The notes beneath the pieces were generated by a model that saw only the letters and a program-made list of their open reading frames with translations, searched no databases and had not been told where the DNA came from. This document shows, piece after piece, positions 22,790 to 34,063 of a stretch of DNA of 64,000 nucleotides (the first letter of the stretch is position 1; each line of letters opens with the position of its first letter). The position numbers were made by a program, and so were the translations under genes. The stretch spans positions 45,793 to 109,792 of the forward strand of contig JAXGGA010003048.1 in the NCBI GenBank assembly GCA_038373865.1, written 5' to 3'. Origin of the DNA: Uloborus plumipes (taxonomy: Eukaryota; Arthropoda; Arachnida; Araneae; Uloboridae).

Positions 22790-25186
22790 AGGATTTAGTA
22801 AAAATGAGTAGGATTACCCCCCCCCCCTTCTCTCTCTCCTTCCTCAAATCGAAAAGGAGCTTTCGGTTATTCTGAAAAGTTTTGAAATGAAACTTTCCCT
22901 TAACAGTGCATTTTTAATTCTATTTCTAAAAATCTTGTTCTATAGCCTAAATGAAAAACAAATGCATATGTGCATATGCTACTCTACATCTTTCTCTTTT
23001 CACATTTGCGAATATAAATGCATGAAACACCAAATTTTTAAAACAAATGTGACACCTTTTCTCTACGAAAGTTTATTTGTGACTAGTGAGTATTACAGGT
23101 ATTTTAGTGCATATTTTAATGGTTTTTGGTGCATATAATCCGGGCTTTATGTTAATACAGAGGCGAGAACAGATGACTACTTCAAAACAAGGCATCAGTT
23201 TAAGAAAATTCCTTTGGAATCATTTTTTCAAAAGGATTTGACCTTTCAGCAAATCACACATGAGCTGTATCTTTTTTTTTTTTTTTGCCTCACCTCCGTT
23301 TTCCAACGTTAGCCAAAAGAAAAAAGCTGCAGGAGGATGAAAAAAAATCATAATTACTCGTTTGTATCATTTTCTTCTCACACACATAAAATCGTTTCTA
23401 CCGCAATAACAATTAGAATTTCAGAAAGACACTATTTGATTAATGATGTAACTATCTTTTCATTGATGCGAAATCATTTCTCTCATTACATGCTTCCCAA
23501 CACCTATTTAGTGTATGTTCATAACGTCATACATTAAGGTTGCGCTCAAATCATTTTTCCCAGCATGAATTCATTTTCACCCTTCGTATGGAACATTTTT
23601 TCGTTCTCTTTTGATAAACATCCGTCTCCGAAAAGGTTTTTTTTTTTCCTCACATAGGTTCAGTGTTTGGGCTAATTTGAAACAAATGTAGGACAACTCA
23701 AGGGTTTGGAGGATGAAGGGGCCATGTTGCATTTTTTGAAAATCCACTCTGGACAATGGTAAGCAATGGATACAGATAAGCAAATAAAACTTGGTACATC
23801 AAAAAGTAGATGTCATTACCAACTTCATACGCTCACTTAACGACAATACCAAAAACAAAAAAGCTGCAATAATAAAACTTTAAAATTTAATAACTCGCAA
23901 TTTCGGTTTTGTCACACAACCCCTTCATCTCCCAAGCCCTTCAATTGACTACTCTCGAATTAATATTCAGACATTATGTTTGAAGCGTGATTATTTCATT
24001 TAATCCTACAATATCTATTACGATAAAATAGAGTTTTCCGCTTCTTGATTTGTGGTTTCTTATAACCTTGTCTTTGATAAACATTTCTAAATAATTGAAG
24101 ATTCATCATAACAAGACATAAGAAATACCGCATTTAGCACCAAGATGGCGGCCGATACCTCATGTTGTTGTACTTAAGCTCCTTAACTCCATATGTATAG
24201 AAGCAAATGCACCCACAGCTCGATCATAGCATCCTAAGACGGCAGTTTCGTCCTTATTGTGGAATCCTCAGTTAGGAATAGCCAAGATCCTCCCATATGT
24301 ATACTTGAAAGATGGATTAACGTCCGACAAAAAGGATAATCCGCCTTTGTTTGCCAAAAGCTTACCGGATTCATCCAAAGGAGTTAGTAGTTATGCCAAG
24401 CATGACCGCTTCTTCCCACAAGCTCATATGAAAAGAATTTTTGACCAGCTTTCAATTGGCATGAGGACGGAGGTTCTGGAGCATTTACGTATAAATGTTT
24501 TTTTTTTTTTTTTTGTAGTATCTTCAGACTAAAATTAACACAATTATTTCGACAACTGGAATAAATTAATTTTCTTCAATTGCGCCTAATTCAATAAATT
24601 TCCTCCAGTCTGACAGGCACTGAAGGAACTGAAAATCTATATGTCATATTCCACAAACGAAAAGAATGTTCAACAGCAATTTTCATAAGTTCTTATATAC
24701 GAGTAACATTTCACACTAACATTTTCTTCAACGCAGAACCCTCGGTTTTAACATTATTGCTAATTCTACAACAGGTTTATATCATACTACATTTTTGGTT
24801 CATTACTACTTGCACCTCTACCCCAGAACATAAATTCTGCCTGCGCCATTGCTAAAGCATTCATAAACTGAAAATAATGAAATTTGATAACTCGTTTGCA
24901 GGACAAATCAGTGACTAAAAACAAAATTATTCGAAAGCCCTTTTTTGTCGGGGGAGGACACGTAACATACCTACTTCTAGCGCAACGCTGAATATAAAGC
25001 AGACAATGCACGTAAGTTATAAATAAAGAGTTCAACTGGCATACGACCAAAACAATTTTGCCACACGCTGGAGAAAATTAGCAATTTTAGATTCAAGTAG
25101 TTGAAAAATTTTGTAAACACAGTATTCTCTTTCGTCTATTTTTTTTAATATCACTCTTAAGCGTCGCTCTCAATTGTACTTCAGTT
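22790..25186. other. Intronic sequence without recognised genes
   Basis: No coding exon supported. It contains a C run near 22816-22826 and, at about 24141, CCAAGATGGCGGCC, which matches the consensus of a YY1 site. That site has no other promoter evidence around it. Confidence 0.4.
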
Positions 25187-27407
25187 CAAGGGTGTCCACT
25201 ACCCATCCCCCCCCCCCCCCAAGCTCAATGGCGCAAATTCCCCCCCAAAATTTTTCACAACCCTCTTGTGCTTCTTATTTTTAGTTTTACCTCTCTTTTT
25301 TATATTTTATTTATTTTTTTTAATATTTTTTTAATATTTATTTATTTTTTATTTATTATTAATTTTCTAAAATTACTAATTATGCGTAGAACAGAATCGC
25401 TTTTTTTCTCTTTCCAGACATTCCAAGCACACTCACACACACAAAATAAATAAATAAATAATCTATATCTATAAAAATGAGTGTATGTATATATACTTGT
25501 TCTCTATACAAATCCACAGTTTGCGTCAGATTTTCATCAAACTTGACACAGAGGTTCCTTGACGCCCTAGAATTCTCATAGGCGGGGTCTTGAAATTTTA
25601 AAAAATCTAAAAAGCTCAAATTTAAATTTTTTGTCAAAAAATGACCCTTTTATAGGAATCTAGCCTATTTATATTGTAATCGAGATAGGCCTTTTAGCAT
25701 TCAAATTGATGAAATTTAAGATTTTTAAATATGATTATTTTCTAACAATGATTACGATTAAAGTAATGAATTTTCAATTTAAGGCTCACCTATTTCCTTT
25801 TAGCATTGAAATAAGTAAAAAACAATCATAATTCATATGAACTTCATAAAAAGAACAACGGATTTGAATTTCAAATTTGCAATGCGACGACAGTTGCATC
25901 TGTAATGGAGATAAGCCTTCAGAACGAGAAATAGATTTATTTCTGAGTTATAATAATTTTTACTTTGTAGGTGGGAACAATTAATAGAGAAAAGTTAATA
26001 TTTTAAATTTGGCGGGTGAAATTGATGCAATTTTTTCACTTCCATGTGCGTATATTTCATGCCAGTGGACGCTGCAAAGCACAGACAACATTTATCTTTA
26101 ATTTTAACCTTTTGATAAGATATTTTTCTGTAAACGTTTAACTTTCTGTAATATTTTAGTTTTTTTTAAAGTTTGTACCTAAGAGACAGATTGATGCAAA
26201 TTATTTTATACCCATATAAATAGAACTCTTTCAAACTTTTTTTCCCTGAATGCTATGTTGTATTAAGAGCAAGAATCTGAGAAACTGTCACGCCTAGCAT
26301 TATGGGGTGATTCATGACCTCTCAGATTTTTTCCAAAAAATTACCAAATGTTCATTATTTTATTGAAAGACCAAATCCAGAATGTTTTGCTCTAAAGTTG
26401 AGTTGTTTAGTTTTTACGGACCCCTAAAGTTGAAGGTGCGGCTTCAAAAATTAAGCGGATTTCAAGACATGGAAGTTGCCGTGAGCCAAAACTCTTACCA
26501 GGAACTGTTTAACTCCAATTTTCTTTTTGTATATGGAATATAGAAGGTTGAAACTTTACGAAATGAATGTTAAATTTGAGGTAAGTGATTGCCGTAAGGT
26601 CAGTGAAGGCCCTCAAAACAAGGCATTTTTGAAGTTTTTTAGCGTCTTTGAGGTCTAAAAACAGCTTGTACATTTCAGTTGGCACGGCAAAAGTAGTGTC
26701 GTTTGAAAGACCAGTGTAAGCACTTTAACCCATTAATGCCTAGCGTCCCTTTTTATGGACGGTCCAAAAAAAAGGTCTGAATTTTCCAAAAATGAACATT
26801 TCAACCAAATAATTGTGTTCAATTATTACTTTGGTATTGCTTCAATTCCGTATTAACAGATTGCAGCACATAACCGCTGTAAAGTGTGATCTGTAGCCAT
26901 TTGATTATGATCTTTATCAAAAATTACATCGTTCGCAATCTCAAGAACAAAAAGCTAAGTTTTTAAAGTTATTAACAAGTAAATCTATCTGTGTTTGATA
27001 TATGTGCTACTTTGATCGATGTTTTAGTTAACCTTTTTTTGCAATTTTGTAAATTTTAAATTTTTTTAGGATTTTATAGCAATTTAAGAACGTCCCTAAA
27101 AAGGGACGCTAGGCACCAAAGGCTGCATTGTTTAACCGTTGCTGATTTCTTGCTTAGAATCTATAATTTATATCAAAGAAGTTAGTAAATGTTTTTAGAC
27201 TGAAAAACAGATAATTGTCATTTTTAAAACTTATTTTATTTTCAAAATCTAATTAAATTAAATTAATTAATATATATAAACTTAATTATACAATGTTCTT
27301 AAATATTTTCTCTTTTTTTTTTAATTACAAAAAATACTCAAGGTAAATTTTGTAAGAAAGCTATTTCAAAAATGTTATTCTTTAAAACACTAATTATTCC
27401 TTATTAC

Positions 27408-29263
27408 TTTCTTCTATATCTATTATATAGAAGAAAGTATTGGTTTCGTGAAAATTTTCGAATGTCGAATTTTGACGGATTTGCACGTTTTGAGGTGCGC
27501 TGAGTCCATTTCGACCATTTTTGGAAAATGTCTGTCTGTGTGTGTCAGGCACGTGCCGTCAATTAATGCCTAGGGTAGGCAGATGCGAAGATTTGTGGAA
27601 TAATATAGATCTTTAAAAACGCATAAAATGTAAAAAGTAGTAAAAAAATATGAATATGAAAGATGTTTACTTACAATACAAATAAAATACATATATGCAG
27701 GAATATTCGCCTGCATATATGTATATAATTTATATATCTCATTTCCATATTGGATACAGTTTCAACTTAATCCTACGAAAAAGCGGGATATAAAAAAAAA
27801 CCTAAAACAGTTGAAAATTACTGCATTTGATAAAAAAGAAAACACGACAATGGAGTAGCAAACTGTAAGCATTCAACAGTACTGTACAAAAGACGATATC
27901 AAGACGTCTAGACCGTAGAAACGCCACAGACTCTACAGGCACAGTTCTGCGCATCACGTAGTCAAGTTTCGGCGGAGAAAAGAAGAAACCGCAAAGGCAC
28001 TTTTCGGACAGCCTTTCGTCGCCGCTTTTCGAGCATTAGGGGAGAAAAGTGCGGGGCACGTGCACTTCCTAATACTATGCACAGTATAGATACAGTGGTT
28101 GAAAAGCAGCGGTAGTCGGTGCTTTTTAAGGAAGAAAAATGAACATTTCCGGGTTTTTTCTGCTCTATTCGCTGTTTAATGCCTTTATATTTCCAAATCA
28201 GCGCATTACATGTCATTTAATGAAATTAAAAAATTGGTATGTTTTCTTCATGGGTAGGCACTGCCTACCTTGCCTACCCAGACGGCACGTCTCTGGTGTG
28301 TGTGTGTGTGTGTCTGTGTGTGAGTCTGTATGTGTGTGACCAGTTTTTGTGGCCGCGCTAGAGCAAAAACTACTGCATGAAATCGAACAAAAATTTTTTC
28401 ACATATGCACCACCATGTGAACTGGTGCACCTGACTTTGTTTAGCGAATTCCTCCAAGGGGGGTGGAGCAATCGCACGTGTTCTGCGCGTGGGTGATTGC
28501 TATATCTCAGGAAGTAACCGGCGGAATCAAACGAAAATTGGTCCATAGGTAGACCCTACCGAGGACAGGTGCTGATTCAATTTGCGTGTCAATATCTTGA
28601 AGGGGGGTGGAGCAATCGCACGTGTTCTGCGCGGGGGTGATTGCTATATCTCAGGAAGTAACAAGCGGAATCAAACGAAAATTGGTCCATAGGTAGACCC
28701 TATAGAGTACAGGTGCTGATTCAATTTGTGTGTCAGTATCTTGAAGGGGGGTGGAGAAATCGCACGTGTTCTGCGCGGGGGTGATTGCTATATCTCAGGA
28801 AGTAACAGGCGGAATCAAACGAAAATTGGTCCATAGGTAGACCCTATTGAGTACAATCGCTGATTCAATTTGTGTGTCAATATCTCAAAGGGGGGTGGAG
28901 CAATCAAAAGTGCTTATTTTGTCATTGCACCTACTGTATCTCGAGAAATATTGCTGAGATTTGAATGAAATTTGGAATAACACTAACCCAATATGGAAGC
29001 AAGCATCGATTCAATTTTGGCGCCAATCGCCCCAGGGGGAGGGTGGGGTGATTTTTGCGCTTAGTCAACAATGCGAAAAATCAATTCATTAAAAAATCGC
29101 TTTCACGCTATTTAATTATCAAAACAGCTGAAAACTTTCAATGATTTGAAATTTTTAACTGTTGCCAATTTCTTTTTACTAACAAATAAAATGTTTACAA
29201 TTAGTCTAAACAAGGCTTTTGCAATGATTTCCAATTTCGCTCATTGATTCTGCATTTGCAGGG
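27408..29263 (-). mobile_element. Nest level 5: hairpin-ended element, copy B
   Basis: Homologous (inverted) to 21189-22105. The 29-bp terminal hairpin TTTCTTC...GAAGAAA is at 27408-27436. TTATTAC stands on both sides (27401-27407 and 29264-29270), a candidate 7-bp target duplication. It carries three 144-bp minisatellite units (GGGTGGAGCA starts at 28461, 28605, 28749, and the next boundary at 28893), where copy C has two. It interrupts the piggyBac transposase region. Confidence 0.8.
27546..28295. mobile_element. Nest level 6: hAT-type MITE, 750 bp
   Basis: Left end CAGGCACGTGCCGTC; right end, reverse-complemented, CAGAGACGTGCCGTC. Flanked by GTGTGTGT on both sides (27538-27545 and 28296-28303). 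This fits an 8-bp hAT duplication, but the site is inside a GT microsatellite, so the duplication alone is weak. The subterminal motif GGGTAGGCA/TGCCTACC is repeated at both ends. This is the innermost, and hence youngest, layer. Confidence 0.75.
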
Positions 29264-29270
29264 TTATTAC

Positions 29271-29965
29271 GATACTTGGGAAATTGGAGCTGTTTCCAAT
29301 TATTCGGGCGAGTACGTATTTTATTTTGTAACTGGAATTCATAAGATAGATATAGAAGAAAGTTTCGTGACGGCCACGACAGCTAGTATTTCATTACTTT
29401 TCCATTATGCATTTGGGTGTTTATTATTGTTTAGTCTGACTGTTGAAGAAGCCCTAAGCTGTTTCAGAAGCTTAGCATTTCACCTTGATGTGAAGAATTC
29501 AAGGATTGCATATGTGTCTGTTGTTTGGGAAAGGGGGGGGGGGTTGCAGATTTAATTTCAGAATTCCCTGAGCATGCCAATTTTGATCTCTACTGTGAGA
29601 ATTTATTTACTTCTCTTACGCTCTTACGTGATTATTTGTCTCAGCAAGGTTTTGTGCAAGAATTGGATTAAAAAATGCTCATGAACTGAAGTTACGTTGT
29701 TCAAAAAAGAAAAGAGAGGAAGTTTTGAATAAATGTCGATGACAGGTAAAATAATATTACGTTGATTCGGTGGAATAATAGCAATGTCATAACTATTGCA
29801 TTGAATCTTCATGGAGTTTATCCTATTGTAAAGGCTAAGCGATTGTCCAACAGCGAAAAGAAAGTAATTGAAATTGATGAACCAAATATATATGGTTGCT
29901 CAATACAAACGTCGCATAGGGAAAAATATCCCATGCATCAAATATCGGGAACTACCGGTTTTTGA
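29271..29965 (+). pseudogene. piggyBac transposase remnant
   Basis: Translated pieces match the order of a piggyBac transposase core. First comes TWEIGAVSNYSGEYVFYFVTG (29275-29336), matching the WG-K...SGY...F..YTG region. Then NFDLYCENLFTSLTLLRDYL (about 29579-29640), corresponding to the conserved DNFFTS..L segment around a catalytic Asp. Then RWNNSNVITIALNLHGV and AKRLSNSEKKVIEIDEPNIY (29768-29905), corresponding to the RW.DN.....S..HG...KR.S..EKK....P segment that carries a late catalytic Asp. Frames shift and stops intervene, the N-terminal half is missing, and the level-5 element interrupts it upstream. It sits inside TTAA-flanked piggyBac ends, which supports the call. Not functional. 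Confidence 0.72.
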
Positions 29966-31649
29966 TCCACTCTAAAAAATGGTGGTAGCCGCTCTTCATT
30001 TTTATTTTAAAAGCTGCTGTACAACATGCATTGAGCTCAAGGGAGTTGAGTTAGGTATTATGGGGCTAGTTGTTATATTGTTTTAAATAAGACTCAGGTA
30101 AGATGTGCCCATTGAAGTAAAAGACCTTATCGGAATGCAGCAAATGCAATACGTAGGTTTGCAGAACAAATGTTTTGCTGACTTTCATACTCGACAACAC
30201 CAATATTTCCTTAATCTCTGAATCTACTTCCCAGTTTATCTTAATTGCTGCTTTTATTTCTTCTTATAAATTGCCATTTTCAATATTACATCGTAGGCAG
30301 AAAAAAAAATTTTTTGGGAAAAAAGTATGTACCCTCTGGTGCCTAGCGTCCCTTTTTAGGGACGATTTTTCTTTCTTAAACAAAAAATTTATTTTTTACA
30401 TGATAATTTTTTAACTATTTTTCCTGTCCATTAAACACTATTTGTAACCAGTATACAAAGTATCGTTGAAAAATAAAATGTCAGGCATTAATGGGTTAAA
30501 ATAATGTATAAATAACCGAGGAAAGTTTAACGTACTTTTAGTTGCGTAAGGCCGAAATATGAAAAATGTCATATTTTACCGATATTCAAACGGTCATAAC
30601 TTCCTCTGCCAACAACACATTGAAATATTTTCTTTGCCAATGTCATACTCTATTCTTTGTCTTAACAGAACAATTGAGTTCTTTGAGGCGAAATGTGAAA
30701 TTTTTTTTTACAAAAAATACACAGAGAAAAAATACATTTTTTGTAAAAAAAAATTTCACATTTCGCCTCAAAGGACTCAACTGTTCTGTTAAGACAAAGA
30801 ATAGAGTATGACATTGGCAAAGAAAATATTTCAATATGTTGTTGGCAGAGGAAGTTATGACCGTTTGAATATCGGTAAAATATGACATTTTTCATATTTC
30901 GGCCTTACGCAACTAAAAGCACGTTGAACTTTCCTCGGTTATTTATACATTATTTTAAAGTGCTTACACTGGTCTTTCAAACGACACTACTTTTGCCGTG
31001 CCAACTGAAATGTACAAGCTGTTTTTGGACCTCAAAAACGCTAAAAAACGTCAAAAATGCCTTGTTTTGAGGGCCTTCACTGACCTTACGGCAACAACTT
31101 ACCTCAAACTTATACACTCATTTTGTAAAGTTTCAACCTTCTATATTCCATATACAAAAAGAAAATTGGAGTTAAACAGTTCCTGGTAAGAGTTTTGGCT
31201 CACAGGCAACTTCCATGTCTTGAAAATCCGCTTAATTTTTGAAGCCGCCCCTTCAACTTTAGGGATCCGTAAAAACTAAACAACTCAACTTTAGAGCAAA
31301 ACATTCTGGATTTGGTCTTTCAATAAAATAATGAACATTTGGTAATTTTTTGGAAAAAATCTGAGAGGTCATGAATCACAGGCGTGACACTATCTCAGAT
31401 TCTTGCTCTTAATAAGCACCCGGGCAAAGCCGGGTATTAAGCTAGTAAAGAAATAAAAGAACTGATTTAAATTGAAAATGTGAATTAATGAATAATTTCT
31501 ATTAAAAAAAATCAGTAAATAATTTAAACAAATAAGTAAATAAATAAATTAGTTTGAAAAATCCCCCCCCCCAAGAAAAAAAAAAAAATTTTGATGGCGC
31601 AACTTGCGCCATAATCCCCCCCCCCCGTGTGGCCACCCCTGCTTCAGTT

Positions 31650-33480
31650 ATCAGAAATATAGAAAAAAGTACACAGAAAAACGTATTTCATTTAACTCGT
31701 ATTTACGCTTCACTGCTCTCCACAGCATCCAGAGCCGACGAAAGGCCACGTCAGCCATGTCGGAAATTGGACCCTGAGGGGCCAGCCGGCCGTTTAGAAA
31801 ATCCGGCTCGAAATGGGAGTAGTCTAGTTGTTATACGTTTTATTTTATGGGGGGGGGGGGGGGCGCAGACCAAACTAACCCGCCGTAGCACTCAGCCCTT
31901 TTAACATGACTGAGTTGTGTCAGTTCAGTAAACACTCACACACAAGTGATGCCAACATTTTCTTTCTGGGACAGGGGGGAGTCAGGTGCTGATTCAGAAA
32001 GGGTTCTTAGGGGTCAGGACACTCTTTAAGTGACCACAAATAGCCTACATAAGATCCTCCAGTGACATAAATAGAAAAATCGCCCCAGAACTACTAATTA
32101 TGCCCCCCTCCTTACGGAAATGACCCTTTTAAAACCAGAAGCTGGATCCACCCTGAAGAAGAGGGGAGGGGGATAGGCCATAAATTTACAGGCGAGGGCA
32201 GATTATCCGCTGTTATTTTTTAATTTGTAAAATTTATCAGTATTCTAGCAGAATATTCATACTTCATAATTTTAAATTTTGAAAAAAAAAAAATACGATT
32301 TTTTAAATGTAATTTAAATTATGATTTAAAGCACCAAATTTTGCGTGATTGAAGCGGAAAAATTAATCACTTTCTACTTATAAGTTCAACAGTGAGATCA
32401 AATTTCAGGAAACTTTAAAATACCATCAGCAGATTAAAAAAAAAAAAAAAAGAAGTCTTCAAAAAATCCAGTCGAGAATAAAACTCGTATCCATTTTCTT
32501 CCTGGAAATTCACAAAATTTTTAACAGTAGAAAAAGCAATAGAAACGCAGAAATGCAATCAAAGGAATAATGGTCTCCAAATATGAAGTCGAGCGTGGAA
32601 AGGAGAGTTAGAAAGGGATGTGATATTAGGAAGGGGAGTGAGGGGGGGGGATGATAGTCGAGTCGGTGAGAATAAAAGTGGTGGAGGGGAGAGGGGGAGA
32701 CAGAGTCAGGCGATGTGACGTCACTCCGATCGTTACTCCAGACGCAAAGGAGAAGGTGGGGTGAATATCACGTGATACGAGAAATATCGTGCTTTCGAGC
32801 AATATGAACTGATTTTGAAACATACTGATCAATATGGATGAAACTTGACATCTTTACAGCACACAAATAGTATTTGTATCTGTTCTTATACAATTATTCC
32901 TTTATTTCTTTATCTATTCGTGAAAATGTCACAGAAATAGATACGTTTTTTGATACCTAATAGCACTACTACTACATTGTAGATCAAGATTCATTCATTT
33001 CATTATGAGCCTTAAAAACGCAACGTTATCACTAGCGACGATCGTCGAAGCACCCCCTTTGTTAGGGAGCCACCCTCTCAAACTCCAGATCGAGAGAACT
33101 CCTCAGAAGAGAAATGAAGACCATCCCAAACCTAAAGATTTTGATCTCACAGGTTGAACCATGACCTCCCCCCCACCGGGCCCGAGACCAGTCATTTCGA
33201 ATTTTCCATGAGAGGGAGGAGAGAGGCAGAAGGGTATGAATTCACAGCAAATTATACCAACAAACTACGAAAACACAGCCACTTTTATTTGAATACAAAA
33301 ATCTGGTATGGACCCCACACTACTTCTTTTTACGTGTAAATTTCTTAGTAGTTGCCTTAAGTGTTAAAAAAAGTGCTTGGAGTGAGCAAGGTAACAATTC
33401 AAATATTTACTCCCCTAATCTGCCACGAAACAATGCAAAAAATATTTTGCAATGGTTAATTCTCTAAATATTGCTGATTT
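31650..33480. other. Intronic sequence without recognised genes
   Basis: Contains a 15-G run (31849-31863), a purine-rich stretch around 32620-32700, and a hAT-like end near 32130-32155 (AGAAGCTGGATCCACCCTG). A related end is seen at 63150-63179. No coding exon is supported. Confidence 0.4.
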
Positions 33481-33499
33481 TAATATCATTCAGTGAATT

Positions 33500-34063
33500 T
33501 TTCGCAAAATATCACCAATAGCGCCAAGTTGAACCCAAATTCAAAAAATAATTTTTTAGCCAAATTTGTCGCCAACTTGGCGTCAAACACTTGGCGACCA
33601 AAAGTTTGGCGACATATCGCCAAGTGGTCGCGCCAATTCATATCACTTGAGACTGCATTGAAATTAACACTGATTTACCCCAAAAAAGGGGTAAAACACC
33701 CCCTTGGGAACATTCAAATGCAACCACAAGGGGAGGTGCACAACTAGACCATCCTCAGAGCCTACATACCAAGCTAGAAGCTTCTACGGCATATAGTTTT
33801 TGAGTTATGCAACCCACATACATACATACATACGCACACACGTACATACAGACGTCACGAGAAAACTCGTCGTAATTAACTCAGGGGTGGTTGAAAAAAA
33901 TTTTTCGGCTGCTTATATGTTGGTAGGTATACATATGCACGTGCTGACAGGTCAAAAAAACTAAGGAATTTTCATTCGGGGGTGAGCAAAATCAAAATTT
34001 AGACTCAAATTTGAGTGATTTTTTTTTCGCGATCACAATACTTCCTTTACTACGTAAAAGGAA
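33500..34063 (+). mobile_element. Second family of hairpin-ended element (5' boundary uncertain)
   Basis: Contains repeated TTGGCG/CGCCAA motifs (33515-33635), GAGGTGCAC (33733-33741), a CATA/CACA microsatellite (about 33807-33850), ACAATAC, and a terminal hairpin TTCCTTT...AAAGGAA (34042-34063) followed by GTAAAAA. The order of parts matches the elements at 21189-22105 and 27408-29263, but most of the sequence does not. The 5' end could not be fixed. Confidence 0.55.

Larger units (their letters stand above)
26729..30495 (+). mobile_element. Nest level 4: piggyBac element (decayed)
   Basis: The termini are CCCATTAATGCCT and its inverse, with exact TTAA duplications (26725-26728 and 30496-30499). 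The empty site is preserved at the equivalent place in the intact foldback copy (near 57176-57186, CACTTTAAAATAATG), proving the insertion boundary. A subterminal motif GCCTAGCGTCCCTTTTTA occurs near the left end (26738-), inverted at 27091-27115, and at 30341-30364. A damaged piggyBac transposase lies in its right half. Confidence 0.9.
26267..31408. mobile_element. Nest level 3: TTAA-flanked foldback element, copy B
   Basis: Both ends read GAGCAAGAATCTGAGA (inverted), with TTAA on each side (26263-26266 and 31409-31412). After removal of the level-4 insertion the element is about 1,371 bp, against 1,366 bp for its intact relative at 56719-58084. Left and right arms are near-complete inverted copies meeting near 30725, so the element is one giant palindrome. 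Short frames within it are mirror-image artefacts. Confidence 0.9.
25462..31445 (+). mobile_element. Nest level 2: non-autonomous Helitron
   Basis: The 5' end TCTATATCTATAAAAATG follows a host A (25461). The 3' end is CTAG (31442-31445) before a host T. A hairpin ACCCGG-GCAAAG-CCGGGT (31418-31435) stands six bases upstream of the CTAG. Insertion between A and T, a TC start, and a hairpin plus CTRR end define Helitrons, and the TCTATATATATAAAA-type start is a common arthropod form. About 840 bp are left after subtracting the insertion. No Rep/helicase coding is seen. Confidence 0.85.
25187..31641. mobile_element. Nest level 1: hAT-type element
   Basis: The outermost element of the stack. The left end starts CAAGGGTGTCCAC. 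The right end, reverse-complemented, starts CAGGGGTGGCCAC. An exact 8-bp duplication CTTCAGTT flanks it (25179-25186 and 31642-31649). Only about 470 bp belong to this element (25187-25461 and 31446-31641). The rest is younger insertions. Both remaining pieces carry long C runs next to GGCGCAA motifs. Confidence 0.85.

Noticed and set aside
24141..24154. CCAAGATGGCGGCC as a promoter
   Set aside because: A YY1-like word alone, with no CpG context, transcript or exon evidence.
30559..30895. Mirrored open frames on both strands (about 77-82 aa), repeated near 57241-57573
   Set aside because: They are the two arms of the foldback element read on opposite strands, not genes.
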